Source of the DNA: Coriaria nepalensis
Lineage: Eukaryota > Streptophyta > Magnoliopsida > Cucurbitales > Coriariaceae
Assembly: GCA_027186245.1 (NCBI GenBank)
Contig: CP114492.1
Span: forward strand, 2,363,501 to 2,427,500
Length of the DNA: 64,000 bases
Reading direction: 5' to 3'
Numbering within the stretch: the stretch's first letter is position 1; every line of letters begins with the position of its first letter. The position numbers and the translations under genes were made by a program. The notes below the pieces were generated by a model, which worked only from the letters and a program-made list of their open reading frames with translations, was not told the origin of the DNA and searched no databases. Positions 13,601 through 26,800 of the stretch are shown piece by piece.

Positions 13601-16600
13601 GAGATAATTCTTTGATACAAATGATCCCATGAGAAGTGTTAAGATAAAGGGATGTAACTAATATTTGAAAATGATCTGCTAATACTAGTTAACAGACTAA
13701 ATGTAATTAAAACAACCTAATCTTTTGGTACTAATGATTTCCAATATGTCCCAAGATGGCAGTTCTGTCCGAAAGGCCAATCTAAAATTAAAGAAATAAA
13801 AATTGAGTTTTGCACAAAGGCTTAATAAAGGCATCAAATAACTAATATTGGGTCTTGATATGGGATACGTCGATCAATCCAACAGTTATAATATCCGTAG
13901 AGGTGTGTAGAAAATTAGTCACATGATTCTTCCAGCCAAAATCGAATCAATCACCCGATACCTATGGATTTAATATGTATTATGTTGGTTACAAGTTTAA
14001 TCTAAACTCAATCTGAAGAATTTGACCAAAAAATAAATTTAAGAAAAATTGACCAAAGCCGACCAAATAAAATTAATTTAAAAAAAATTATATATATATA
14101 TATATATAATTACTTGATTAACACAACTAGTCAGTACACTTTTTCATGAAACAAAAAACCCAACCCCAAAAGAAAACAAACCCAACGGAAGGAAAAAAAA
14201 AAAGATAAGAACACGTTGAAGTAATTCAAAGAGATCCAGTCAGCAACTTATCCAATGCCCACTTTATCAAACTAATCTTCCCCACGACCATAGCTCACGC
14301 CCACTTCCTCACGCGAGATAAACCTAGAGACCCCCACCATCGCAAACAGAAACCCAAATAAGAGAGAAAAATCTTGATTTTTGATGATACGATTTGTTAG
14401 TATTGTAAATGTAAGGAATCTAGATTCGGATCACTGATGTAGATAAATTATTTAGTGGAGGTATTTTATACAATTAGATTATATACGATAAAACTTTATA
14501 TGAATTAAATCTTTATTAAAATATCGTTTGCCATAAGAAAATTTATTCATATCAATAGATGATCATATACAGATCCATCTTAGTGATCATGAACTTCTGT
14601 TTATGTGTCAATTGGATTTTTTGATTCACTCGTCACATTTTGTTTGGAAAACAGACTATAGACTTGTATTTTAGAAATTCATTGGGATAAATGGTTGGGA
14701 ACGTGATTTATAGATATGAAATCTAAACCTTCTTCATAGAAGATTGTATATTAGTTTCCTTAAAGGTTAATTCTGAAACTGAATGGTTTTGAGCTCAAAT
14801 TTATAATTAAGTTATAAATTGATTGTTCACTAATATATTAATAGTACATAAGGACAAATAAATAATTAGAAGAGTAAAATAGTAATTTTGACTAGCTCTA
14901 ATTATAAATCAATTTTTGGAAGATTAAATTACATATAATGATAATATTAATAGACTACTAGAAATTGCTCAGTAATATATTCTATAATTGTAAGAGTGCA
15001 ATTCCATATTTTTAGTCGAATAATATTGGGAGTAATAAATTAGATTTATTAGATTGAAAAATTTAGTTAATAATATAATTTATTTGAGGTTAGAATTATA
15101 GGTCCATGATCTCCAGGACGTCTCTATAAAATACTGTATAGAGTAAGAATGACAAATGGTTAAAAAAAGGACTTATTTGTAAGAAAATAATTTTCTAGAG
15201 CAAACTTGTAATTGTGAGATAATTATTGTTAATTAATTAATTAAAAAAATATATTTTAAATGATGAATTTCAAAATTCATATATTAAATAATAATATATT
15301 TGATTTTGAATTAAATATATTATATATAATATTAAATTGATATGAGATATTAATTTAATATTAAAATTAAGTAAGTTATATTTAAATTGATTTGATAAAT
15401 TAATTTAAAATTTAAATAAGAAATAATTTAAAATATATGAGATTCTAGTTTAAATAAAATTTGAAAATATTTGACTAAATCAAATATATTATTAAATATA
15501 TAATATGATTTGAAATAGATAATATTCTATTTTAAATCATATTTAAAAAGATTTGACCATATTAAAGATATCATTTAATGATTATCTTATTATTTAGTAT
15601 TATGATTTAGTCATCAATTCAACTAATTTAAAGTATTTAAATTTAATTGAAAACTTAATAGAACTCTATAAATATATCATGTTCTAATTATTTCATAATT
15701 CGAATAAGAGAGAAGCTTTTGCATAAAAAGAAAAAGAGAGAAAAACGTGTCATCTCTACGTACTCACATATATTCTAGTGTATTGAGAAACAATCTGTAA
15801 AATTATAGTATGAATCTACTTGAATAATTCACGTAAACTAAAATATAATATATTCACATAACTATAAAATTAATTTATATATATCTTAAAAATAATTAAA
15901 AATTTATAAATTTTTTTAATTATATACTAAAATCAATAATGACTTTCACCAAAAAAAATCTCGTAGGCCAAGTCTTTATTTTTTTTTCCTTTTTCCTCGA
16001 CAACTCCCACCGAGAATGTTGCTAAAAATATTTCATCGTGGTATTCATGTTCTCTAGCGCATATTGCTCTTCAACCCCTTTTTTTTTTTTTTTGCTTCCA
16101 CCTTCTAAGCCAACAATGCCCCCAGTCCACCAGAACCTCTTTTCCTAACACATTCCTTGTGCAGGAAGTTAGTTAAATATTAGTTTGTATTACTTGAAGA
16201 AGTTAGTTAAAATTTGGAATTTTAATCCAAATCTCCCTATAATTTGAGGAACTTTGCTCATCATGTTCTCAAATTTTGAAGAACTACAAAGGCTTTAATC
16301 CTTTCAAATAATATAACCTTGCTCATGTTCTCAGATTTTGAGGGTTTTAATCCTAGTTCACCGAAGAGAGAAGTTTCGACAGTCAAAGGTCAAACATGAA
16401 CACTACGGTCTTTGGTCAACGTTTTGTCTCTATACATCAATCTAATATCTACTGTTCTGTGCATCAATGCATGCACACTACACGGCTCGCCTCTCCTCGT
16501 AGCTCGCGCCATTGCTGGCCTATCCTATTCTTCTCGAATATCGAATTCAAAGCTCTTAAATGCTCTAGATATTCTAAGTGTATGTTTTAACCATGTGCAA

Positions 16601-17780
16601 AAAATTTGTAACTAAATCCGTTGGATCGGGTCTGATATTATATGTGAGAAAATTGATTAAATTAGGTATTTAATTCGATTGATTTTCTTGATATCTCAGA
16701 TAATGGGTGGATAAATATTAGATATCTGAAATATTTATACGTTATTTGACATATAATCCCATTTAAAAAAAGAAAAAAAAAAAAAAAGAAGGAAAGGAAA
16801 TCGTGAATCACGATTTGTTAATCTAGTTGCCCCTCTCCTCACTCTTCGTTCGTCCGCTGCCGACATGAGATCCAACGCGAGTCATCCCTTCCTTTTCCTC
16901 TCCTCTCGTCTCTTTTCCTCTCTTACTCTCCATAAGTTCACCTCTCCTCCGCCCATCCACCATCTATATTGTATGCAAATATTCACTTTTCATAAGATAA
17001 TTAAAGAAATGGCTCAGGACATAGAAAATATTATGCTTGATATGGTTGCTAGCCATATAAAATCTAAGGTCAATCAGTATTGAGTCAATCTCGATATCAT
17101 AAATCTATTGGTTTGTGTTCTTAATCTATTAGATTCCCATAACAAAATAGTAATGACTTTAAAAATATTTGAGTACTTTTATAAAAATGACAAGACTCAA
17201 GGACAAGCCGATTGAATGCTTAAAGGATCACGAATGTGTTTTCATTCTTTGTATGATTTGTATAAAGAGGGGGATACTACACGTGGTCCATATGCCTCAC
17301 ATGATTAGATGTCTCATCCACTTCACAGCAAAAAATAGAGGCACAAGTTTGTTTGATATTGATTTTTAATATCATAATTTCTCAAAACTAATTTTACACA
17401 AGGACCAAACATGGCTTAAGAAAATTAAAATGTTTTAGTGATTTTTTATATTTTAAAAAATAAATTTTATATTTATATTATTGAAAATTTAATTTTTTTA
17501 TTAATATCAACTAAATAGATTTAATATATAAAAATTAATTTCTTATCTTATAATATTAATTTATTATTATTATTATGAGAATTAATTTTTTAATATAAAA
17601 AATAAAAATTATTGCCAAATAAAACCTAATACATTCAGCAGACAGAAATGAGCGGGAGACGAAAAAAAAAGTGAGACATAAAACGACAAGAAAGAGTTGC
17701 GTTTCAATCGCGTCAGCGACCGCCTTCCACAGATTTTTAACACGTGATAAACGTTCATTAAAAAACAGATCCTCATCAAA
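10620..17780. other. Long AT-rich intergenic region, probable degenerate repeats
   Basis: Seven kilobases without a recognisable gene between the two ERF genes. The parts at 10.6-11.9 kb and 14.4-15.85 kb have the look of LTR or other dispersed non-coding repeats (long AT-rich sequence with embedded A/T blocks and no coding frame), but no paired LTRs, primer site or target duplication could be shown. There are TA dinucleotide runs near 12,290 and 14,090 and an AAAT-type run near 12,620. Short open frames at 16.4-17.4 kb have no family resemblance and look like chance. Confidence 0.5.
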
Positions 17781-17858
17781 AATCAAACACTACTGCATGC
17801 CTTGGGATTAAACAAAACACAAGGACAGCAAAATGATTGAGCCTCTCAGCCTTCGTAA

Positions 17859-17868
17859 CTATATAAAC
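17859..17868 (+). promoter_or_regulatory. TATA box of the ERF1/2-like gene
   Basis: CTATATAAAC lies about 105 bp upstream of the ATG at 17,971. Its position argues that the open frame upstream of 17,971 (an in-frame ATG at 17,833) is promoter and leader and not coding. Confidence 0.65.
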
Positions 17869-17970
17869 TCCTCAAGCCTCTCCCATCTCTTTGATCTCCC
17901 TGTCCAAAAATTTTCTCAGCAAAAAAAAAATCCCTCTAAACTCCCCATTATTCAATTCCAGTTTTTTCAA

Positions 17971-18765
17971 ATGTACGGACAGAGCAACAGCAACAGTGGT
18001 AGCATTAGTAGTTTGGAAGAGTCTGATTTAGCTCTCCTGGATTCTGTTCGCCGGCACTTGCTCGGTGAATCTAAGGGTCAGTCGGAATATTATGCCAATC
18101 TAAGTCTTCCAGGACATAATTTATGTTCCTATCGGATGAATTTGCCCCAAAGTTGTAATCTCAATTTCTCGACTGTGAAATCGGAACCTGAGATTGTTTC
18201 AGATAGTAACGTGTTGAAGAAACCTGAGGCTCCAGCGAAACCGAAGCGTACTTTGAAAGTGGGCCCAGCTAGGGGATTGCATTACAGGGGGGTAAGACAA
18301 CGGCTGTATGGAAAGTTTGCGGTAGAGATACGAGACCCGGCAAAAAATGGGACCACAGTTTGGTTGGGGACCTATGAGACAGCAGAAGATGCTGCATTGG
18401 ATTATGACCGAGCTGCATACAGAATGCACGGCTCGAAGGCAGTACTTAACTTCCCACTGAGAATCAACTCCGGAGAACCAGAGCCAGTTAGAGTCGCCTC
18501 AAAACAGCCTTTATCCGAGAGTTCATCATCTTCTCCATTTGATAATAGACCGTTGAAGAGGCAGAACGAGCAGATGGGTTATGAACTTTTGGGTGCAGGG
18601 GGCGGTGAAAACAGCAATAAGCACGCATGGCGAGGAATTATGAATAAATGGGGCTGTAAAGAGTTGTTTGATCTTTTCTTCATTTGTTTTTTCCATTTAA
18701 CTAAATTTGTTAGTTTTGAAAGAAAAAACTATTTCGATCGAAGTAACGAAGCAAATAATAATTAA
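17971..18765 (+). CDS. AP2/ERF transcription factor, group IX, ERF1/ERF2-like, with altered AP2 domain
   Basis: Intronless frame of 264 residues from the ATG after the TATA box. [17 protein letters not shown] near the N-terminus and [12 protein letters not shown] after the domain are hallmarks of the ERF1A/ERF2 subgroup. The AP2 domain (about 104-163) reads [20 protein letters not shown], then [17 protein letters not shown]. Using the published AtERF1/GCC-box contact set (R147, R150, R152, W154, E160, R162, R170, W172), W154 is Tyr here (residue 113) and R170 is Thr (residue 129). P153 is Leu and A159 is Val. The other contacts are kept. The last 35 or so residues are hydrophobic/AT-coded and resemble translated 3' UTR, so the original stop may have been lost. 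It may be a divergent factor with changed binding or an early pseudogene whose frame is still open. Confidence 0.85.
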   Translation: MYGQSNSNSGSISSLEESDLALLDSVRRHLLGESKGQSEYYANLSLPGHNLCSYRMNLPQSCNLNFSTVKSEPEIVSDSNVLKKPEAPAKPKRTLKVGPARGLHYRGVRQRLYGKFAVEIRDPAKNGTTVWLGTYETAEDAALDYDRAAYRMHGSKAVLNFPLRINSGEPEPVRVASKQPLSESSSSSPFDNRPLKRQNEQMGYELLGAGGGENSNKHAWRGIMNKWGCKELFDLFFICFFHLTKFVSFERKNYFDRSNEANNN

Positions 18766-19043
18766 TAATAACATCATTCTTTCTTCTCCGTTTAATGGCT
18801 TTCTAAGCCTCTTTAAAAATATGAAGATGAAAATATTCAAAGATCTTTCACTATTTTAGTCTAATTTTGGAGTTGCAACAACTAAAGACAAAATACCAGG
18901 GAAAACAAGAAAACTACCATGTCATGGAAATCTAAGAATTTGGCATCTCTCTGTGAACAGCACCATAATCCCATGTTTAGCAAACAAAATTTACAATCAT
19001 ACTCAGAACAAACCAACCTTTTTCTAAAGGATGTAAAGACCCG

Positions 19044-21926
19044 TCATTTCTTCGAAATGGCAATGACATTGAAGTTGAGGGAGTTGGGATTTTTCTGTAT
19101 CATGCTTTGTATAACTTTTACTGCATCCTGTAAATAAATGCCCATATTATAGTTTATTGTCAGCTCATTGATAATATTATCAATAATGTAATGAATAAAT
19201 GTATTACTCATTTACTTTTTCATGTCAAACAGAGACAAGTTCAATTTTCTTTCACCTTTAATAAAGTTTCCGGTGAGGTTGGCCCATGAGATATCGGCGC
19301 TAACTTTCTGCCATCGAGCTCATAGAGAACACCTTCCACGACAACCATAAAGAGTTGGAGTATTAAAAAAGGCTTAGAACATTTTTAGTTTGATATTTTA
19401 GTTTTCCTTTTTCAGAGAGCCATCTTAAGAAGTAGGTACCATCAACACATGCAAAGCAGATAAAGTGAGTGTCCACATTATCGGAAGCCTGCAGGTAGAT
19501 TATGACAAAAATCAAAAGACGATTAAAAAAATATTTGGATTACTAATTTCAGTTCGAATAAATATATCAACTCGAATTTACCTCAGTATCACCAGCAGTA
19601 GCTGCTATAGAATGAGCAACTTCCATTTGTCTGTCATTCTCGAGAAAAACCGCACGCTGTGAACAGTATACGGAATTTAATAAGGATTCTAAATTCTGTA
19701 GAAAATCGACTAGATAGTACAAAAAGAAAAGATTTTTTTTTTTCTGAGATATTCTTGTATACAGATGGTATGTGGGCATGACACACCAAACCACGTCACA
19801 ACCATAAACTTCAATTTCATGCATCACTTCACCTGATAGTGATGTTTGTTGTTGTGATTGGATTCAGTGTCTCGTAGTCTACACCATATGCAAACAAATT
19901 TTGATTTATTTTTAATTAATTTCCCTTCCATTGGATGGAGTGTGAGTGTGAGGGCTAAGGAATAGAAATAGAACCTCCATTGGATCCATGCTTGCAGTAG
20001 CTTTAAAGAAGTTATCCAAGAATGATCCATCGGCTTAAAAATAAAATAAAATCAACAAGTTAGGAAATGAAGTAAAGATGATTTATTATTTCGTACTGCT
20101 ATAGCCACATTTCATATAAGAATATACTTGGATCTGAATATTCAAAAATATAATACGTAACATATGAGACTTACAAAACTTGATCTCTAAAGTTAAATTC
20201 CCAACGGCATGCAGAAGTCCAATAGTTCCACAAGCATTTCCCACAGTCTGTCTCATGAAATAAACTCTACCACTAGGTTCCTAGGATCGGAATAGAATTA
20301 AAAGAGCTTCAGCGTTTTGCACCAAAAAAAAAATAAAAAAAATCTAACAAATAGAGTACTAAAAACATAATTAAATGGTCAAAAGATCTCGAAAAACTGG
20401 TACTTTCGCTACAGACGCTGAAAAATGTTCTTAATTGAGCATACCCATTAAATCATGTTACAAAATTGAAAAATCCCGGAACTTGAGCATACCTTTATGT
20501 CTTTCTGCAGAAATCTTTCTTCTTCACTCTAACAACAAAGAGAAAAAAATCCCCACAAAAAATCAGTAGATTATTGTACAAACATTATAATTTATGGAGA
20601 GGTTTATATCAATGCTAACCTCTTTTGTTAAGGGATAAAGAAAAAGAACAGCAAGCACAGGCTTTGGGACCATTTCCAACAGCTCTTCATCCAAGCCATA
20701 GACATCATTGCACTCGGCCTCATTCTCTGGAAGCCCAAGACCCCAAAGGAACTGAAACAGTTGAAAAAGTTTGAGAACGCAGCCCAAAACATTGCTTCAC
20801 GACTATAATTCAAAATTCATTTATTGAATCTGGGTTTTTTTTCCCCTTTTTTAAAGTTCATTCCTCTTAGAGAAGCATACGAGTTGGTTATTGAAATCCT
20901 CACTCACACGGATAGGTTACCTCAAGGGTCATTGACTATTAGTTTTTGCGGATCACCTCGTTAGTTTCTTATCATTATTATATTTTATTTTTGGGTAACA
21001 ACGGAACCCAAGTTTGGTTGTTAAGTAAATGGAGAAAAGGAGGCAAAACTAAATTTTGGACACGACTTCTCTGAATTTTCAAATAGTTCGATCATTTTAC
21101 AAAAAATGAAAATGATTTTCAAAATAAATGTTAACATTTTTAGTAAAATAGTACAAACTTATCATTTGGAACTTAAAATTACTACCATCTTTTCCTCCCT
21201 TCTTTCTATAAGGGGAGTATGAGCATCAAGTGACTTAAAAGTAGCAATGTGTTTATAAGTAAAAGTCAATCAAAGTACTTAAAATATGCTTATTTTAATA
21301 AGCTTCAGTTTGATACTTCTAAGGATAAGTAGAAAAATGCTTTTTTTTTTTTTATAAAAAAAGCACAAGGCAGTTTATTTGCTAAGCAGTCAAAACTGCT
21401 TATTTTATAAAAATAAGTAGCTTTGGGAGTGTCTCATATCCAACTTAATTTGGCCAAACAGTCACTATAAGTTAGGGGCCAAAAAAAAAAAAAAAACCTT
21501 TGCAGTGATTGTCAAGCTCAAACCCGTAATCTATTGAATCTATGTGATCTTTTTTTTCTAAAATATAAAACGAGATTTGCCGCCAAACGTTTAATAATAA
21601 TCCAGAAAATCATAAAATAATGGAAGAAAACCATTTAGGAAAAATAACACCACTTTAATACCTAATCAGAACAATCATTTTTCCAACTTTAAATCACTAT
21701 GAAAGACTGCTCTTCTTCTTCTTCTTTTTTTCCTGTGTCTCTCTTACCGTGGTCCAATCAATAAGAAACCATTTTCATTTCCACTTTCTCGGAACCCAAA
21801 CAGACCGCAAATTAAAAAGAAAATTTCCGAAATTATAAAACGAAAACTTACCTGGTTCATGACATCAGGATTAGCTTCAAGAGGAAGCCACCTCTTAGCA
21901 GAAGAGCTTTCATCTAAAGTAGCCAT
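19044..21926 (-). CDS. UCH3: Ubiquitin C-terminal hydrolase, UCH3/UCH-L3 type (peptidase C12)
   Basis: Complete gene for a 230-residue deubiquitinase that hydrolyses small adducts at the ubiquitin C-terminus. Nine exons on the minus strand: 21926-21852, 20751-20620, 20528-20493, 20280-20175, 20033-19975, 19656-19582, 19488-19440, 19332-19256, 19127-19044. They join in phase with GT-AG introns and give 231 codons including the stop. The protein starts [20 protein letters not shown]. The active-site motif is [11 protein letters not shown], with oxyanion Gln about 92 and nucleophile Cys about 98. Catalytic His is about 169 (VDTHFICF) and Asp about 184 (YELDGRK). It ends NVIAISKK. Length is close to the plant UCH3 family, and no lesion was seen. 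Intron 1 is about 1.1 kb. Confidence 0.95.
21225..21450. repeat. Possible MITE-like hairpin in UCH3 intron 1
   Basis: Several inverted short matches occur: CTTATTTTAATAAG, a T-run facing ATAAAAAAAGCAC, and TGCTTATTTTATAAAAATAAG. They could fold into an imperfect hairpin. No clean terminal repeat or target duplication was established. Confidence 0.3.
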
Positions 21927-22662
21927 TTTCTTTCTCCCTCGCTTTTTTAGATTCTCGTGTCCTTTTCTATTCTGGGCAGAGAATTTAGTTCTCTTTAGGG
22001 CTTTCAGATCGACATCGATGGCATCACCCCTTTCATTATTATATATATATAGGTTTTGGATGGGCTTTTCTTCTACTATAATGGGCCTTGTAAATAGGCC
22101 CACTATTTTAAGCTCAAAACCATGTTCAAACTTGGATTTGTTTCAATCGCTTACCAGGAGTTTCAAACTTAGTTTGAAAAGAACTAGGGTGTTTGGTTTG
22201 ACTTAATAGTGGAAATGAAATTGGAAAACATAACATTATTTATCAAAATTAAAAAAATCAATTTTTATTTCTTTATCACTTAAATATGAAGAATGATCTA
22301 TTCTTTTCAAGCATAATGAAAGCATATATTCATTTACATGAAATATTTCATATAATATTTAAAACTTATTAGATTTATTAAGTAAATTTTTGAACTCTTT
22401 CTTTAAATAATCCTTATTTAAGAAATTAAAATCATTCTTTATTACTCAATTAAAATCACTAATTCACTAATTATATTCTATCTTATTCTCATTCCCTAAT
22501 ACATTCTATTACCTCTAGAAAGCTTTGAACAAGTGTGTATAGTTAAGACGTGAAGTAAACTGAATTTTCATCTGGGTCCATTATGTGAGACAAACTAAAC
22601 CTTTGTGACCAAACTGAATTTTAAACCCAAATTGGAGTTTAAGATAGAAAATGTGTTGAAAA

Positions 22663-22734
22663 CTTCTCAACTTCTCAACTTTCCCATATTATCTCAAGCT
22701 TCTCAACTTCTCAACTTTCCCATATTATCTCAAG
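22663..22734. repeat. Perfect 36-bp tandem duplication
   Basis: A 36-bp unit starting CTTCTCAACTTCTC is repeated back to back at 22,663 and 22,699. By eye the copies are identical, so the duplication is recent. It lies in the intergenic region upstream of UCH3. Confidence 0.85.
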
Positions 22735-22879
22735 CTATATATTATGATAGTACACATACAAAAGGAGTTTTCTTTATTCGTATAATTTTCTTGCAATTCA
22801 GCAGATTATAACTACAATAACAATAAACAACATCAAGTCTAAGAGACCAATCATAAAACAAACCGTTATAGCAATGTTT

Positions 22880-23010
22880 CTATTCTCCTTTATAATTCGG
22901 CTTTCTCTTCTCGGCAAAAGCTGCAAGGCCACCCTCCAAGCGATCTTTCGTTTTCAAAAGCTGCTCATAGCACTCTTCTTCCACTTCCAAAGCCCATACC
23001 ACCATACCCA
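22880..23010 (-). pseudogene. Orphan last exon of an enoyl-CoA hydratase/isomerase-like gene
   Basis: The minus strand encodes about 40 residues, with [16 protein letters not shown] and [15 protein letters not shown], then TAG. This matches the typical C-terminal tail of plant enoyl-CoA hydratase/isomerase (crotonase) proteins. There is no convincing acceptor at its 5' end, and no other exon of the family was seen in the neighbourhood. It is therefore read as a stranded fragment, with one Gly more than I would expect in the EG-LAAF segment. A capture by a transposon or a deletion remnant are both possible. Confidence 0.6.
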
Positions 23011-24120
23011 CATTAGCATCTAATAATGTATATGAGCCACCTTTCTAATAAGAAGTATAAGGAACCTCAACAAGAATCATAGATGACTATTATTGTATAA
23101 GATTAATCCTTCTATCTTCTCATGATTCCGAAAAATCTTAAAGTATGGTTTAACTATTAAATCATATCAGATTTGCTTTACGAATATCATAAACTCTTAT
23201 ACAACTAGATAGTGGATTTATAAAAAACTATTTTCACACCATACTTTGCGTAAAGATTTTTTTTATTACATACGTTATATGGCTTATAAAACCATATCCT
23301 CAATATAGAACTAACAGATATCATCTTATCACCATACAGATTGCACATATTTGAACACATGTCTAATTGTTCACCTTTCTAGTGGCCTTTAGCAAACAAT
23401 ATAAAGCGATATCAAAACATAATATCTAGTATGTCAATATTATGATAATCTCATATTTAAGCATCACATGTACTATAGACATCGACAAACTTGTAATGTT
23501 TTTCTAATAGTTATATGGCTTATCAAATACCTTTGAGAAAATATTTATTTTTAAAATATAACCAGTAGGAGCGTTATAAATTTAACTTCAAATCATTTGG
23601 TAAAAATATGGAAAAATTTGAACTTTCTTAAAATTTTGTTTAAATCTATTCCGATAACTAAATTCCAAAACATAGTACATTGTATATATATAAATATATA
23701 AACATGATAATAGTCACAACTTTGTTGATAAAACAAAATGATACTCTTAAAAATTTATCAAAATACGTTTAAAGGCCTCCCAAAACACATTTTTAAATAT
23801 TTTTTTATTTCCATATGTTGGGCTCATATGTATTCCACACTAGGTTGATCACACTTCATTCACCAGATGATGACGTTACATATTTTTTCTTTTGCTTTCC
23901 TACGATATAAGTAACTACAATGAGATAAAAGCTTAATTAGTAAAGTTCCTAGCTCACATGTGTAACACATAATTTGATATATTGAATAAATAACTCAAAT
24001 GAATGGCTTTGAACATTCTGCTAAAACTTATTATGCAAATAATATGTTCTTTTTTATTATGCTAAAAAGAAGGGAATAAAAGTGTTGTTGCTCAACCACT
24101 GCTTTGTACAATAACCATAA
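23011..24120. other. AT-rich intergenic DNA, no gene seen
   Basis: No protein motif on either strand. It directly precedes the copia remnant and could include its undetected LTR. Confidence 0.5.
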
Positions 24121-26800
24121 CAATAAAGGTCCCAGAAGAAACAATGGGATAAAGAAACCTGAATGTGAAAACTGACATATTGTTAGACATAAGAAGTTTG
24201 AATGCTACAAACTCGTTGGATACCCTCTTGGCCACAAATACTACAAACTAAAAAACCCCCCAAATCATCCCAAGCCAATATAGCCTTTACCAATTCCACC
24301 CATATCTTTCTTACTCCACAGCTAACTCCTGACAACATGAGCAAATTTTACTGCTTCTTAGACGAGAGAAAGCTAATACTAATTTTGTTGGTCATATGTC
24401 CAACCTCAGCTTGACATCCTATACTTTCGATATAGTAAATAAGTAGATTGCCAATATGGTAGGTATGGCTTCTCAATCTCTTTCCTTATATTCAATTTCT
24501 TCCTAAATTGTGGATGCATATTCAACTAGCCATATGACATATGATTTCAATTCGTTAATCTCACCAACTTCATGTGCTTCTCATCCTAATGCCCATGTTA
24601 AGTTGCCAAATGGACTCTAAACTCTTATCAGCCACATATGATCTGTCTAATTATCTCCCACCATTCTTCTTACTAATGTCCTTTATATCTTGAAATTCCT
24701 TTATAATATCTTATTTATTTCTCAACTCTCATAAGAAATTCATTGCTATGTGACTTTCTACCATCTTTTTTGCATCTTTAAGGACATTTGGTCTATAACT
24801 GTGAAGGGATTGGTAGGATGGCATAAGGACTCTATTACTTCCTCTCACCTTCCAAATCTCATCAGTTTACTACCGAGTCAGTTTTCATTCTTAGACTAGA
24901 CTCTAAGTTATATCTCAATCGTAATACTACTACTTCTTTTGTATAAACAAATGTTCATCATTTTATGAATAAAATTTAATGTTTTAGCACACTAGATTTG
25001 GTAAGGCTTTTCTTTCCAATATTTCTCTCATACCTAAATTGTCTTATTTTCTTAACAACCATGAAATCTAAAAATGCACCACATGCCCTCTAGCCAAAAC
25101 ATACACGGCTCACTTTCCCTTACAATACATTAACCTCTTAAAATCCTTTTGTACTCATTCATATTGATGTTTGGGGCCTTTATAGAATTCCAACATACAC
25201 TGATGCACAATTTTTTTCTACCATTATAGATCATTACATTATAGCCACATAGACCTTTTTGATGCAAACCAAAAGTAATACTTTTCCTGTAATTAAGTCA
25301 TTCATTCTCATGGCTCACAAATAGTTTGACCATCCAATAAAAACCATCAAAAGTGATAATGACACCGAGCTCTTTAACTCTTTCGTGCAACCAATTTCTT
25401 TCATATCTATGAATTATACACCAAAGTTCATATACCTACACCCCTCAACAAAACGGTATAGTGGAAAGAAAACATTGACATCTCCTTGATCTAGCTAGAG
25501 CATTGAAGTTTCAATTGTATCTCTCTAATAGATTCTGAGGAGATTGCATTCTTACTGCCTCTTACATAATCAACATACTCATTTGTTCTCTCTATCATCA
25601 CAAATCTTAATTTGAACTTTTGTTCAACAAAAGACCCATTCATCATCTTAGAACATTTGGATGCCTCATCTACATTACAAACCTGAACAATCATGATAAG
25701 TTCCACCCAAGAGCCTCATTTTGTATCTTTTTAGGATATTCTTTAACCCAAAAAGGTTACAATGTCTTCAACACTATTTCTAACTCCATTTATGTGACTC
25801 GTGATATCACATTCCATGAAGATGTATCCCATTCTTCTTCCTTCATAAAGAAACTCCACTGTTTTCTTCCTATAATACACCTTTTGATGATGCAAAATCC
25901 TCATACCATTACATCCCCAGATGACCCACCTCCTACTACTTCCATTATGTCTACAAGTATCCCACTTCTTCCTACCATTGCTCATGTAGTCTAACCTTCT
26001 GTTCCCCAACATCATCTAATATTTAACCTACTAGAAAATCTACTCGAGTCATACAACCCACTGTGTGGTCTAAGGACCACATCTTTCCCTCTAAACACAT
26101 TGCCAACTTTTACAAAATCTGTACTATATTTTTTGTCCAGTTTCGTAGATTACTCTCATCTTTCTCATTCTCACAAGTGTTTCTCTACCTCTATCTCTCT
26201 CATTTCTAAACCTCAATCATATTCTGAGGTAATCTAAGACAATATGTAGATATAAACTATGAATGGTGAGAATAAAGCTATGGAGATAAATGAAACTTAG
26301 CAGCTTGTCCCTTTACTTGCAGGAAAGAAAGTAATTAGATCTAATTGGGTGTACAAACTAAAGCTGAACTCTGATGGTTCTATTGAGAGATTTAAAGCAT
26401 GGTTGGTGGCTAAATGATACAATAAAAAAGAAGGTTGAACTATTCAGAGACCTTCTCTCATGTGGTAAAGATGGTGACTGTGAGAATGATACTTACCCTA
26501 ACCTCCATCAAGGGCTGGTCTCTCTACCAAATAGATGTATACAATGTCCTCATTCAGGGCTATGCTTTATCAATTGAGAAACAACTATACAATGACCTCT
26601 CTACATGACTATTCCTAAGGGCTATGCTTTATCAATTGAGAAACGAGTTTGTAGGCTCCTCAAGTCTTTGTATGACCTTAAACAGGTGTCACATCAATGC
26701 CACTCTAAATTCAGTGGCACTCTTGTTCATGGTGGTTTTATCTAGTCCTCATGAAATTTGCATTCATGTAAGAATTCTCAAGCAATTCATATCGTGCATC
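24120..26800 (+). mobile_element. Degenerate Ty1/copia retrotransposon (plus strand)
   Basis: Frameshifted gag-pol remains in copia order. A gag zinc knuckle is near 24,163-24,250 (HIVRHKKFECYKL then GYPLGHKYYK, with a stop where a Cys belongs). Integrase core pieces are at 25.3-25.5 kb (SDNDTELF, TPQQNGIVERKH). The end of integrase is at 25,620-25,860 ([45 protein letters not shown]). Reverse transcriptase pieces are at 26.3-26.7 kb (SNWVYKLKLNSDGSIERFKA, LLKSLYDLKQ). The RNase H region was not found. Stops and shifts are frequent and no LTR pair was found, so this is an old, dead copy. Confidence 0.85.

Noticed and set aside
16396..17369. Several 60-72 residue frames between the two ERF genes
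   Set aside because: No conserved motifs, no codon bias and overlapping frames; consistent with chance in AT-rich DNA.
17833..17970. Upstream in-frame ATG extending the ERF1/2-like protein by 46 residues
   Set aside because: A TATA box lies within this stretch, the residues have no family similarity, and the MYGQ start fits the ERF1/2 N-terminus better.
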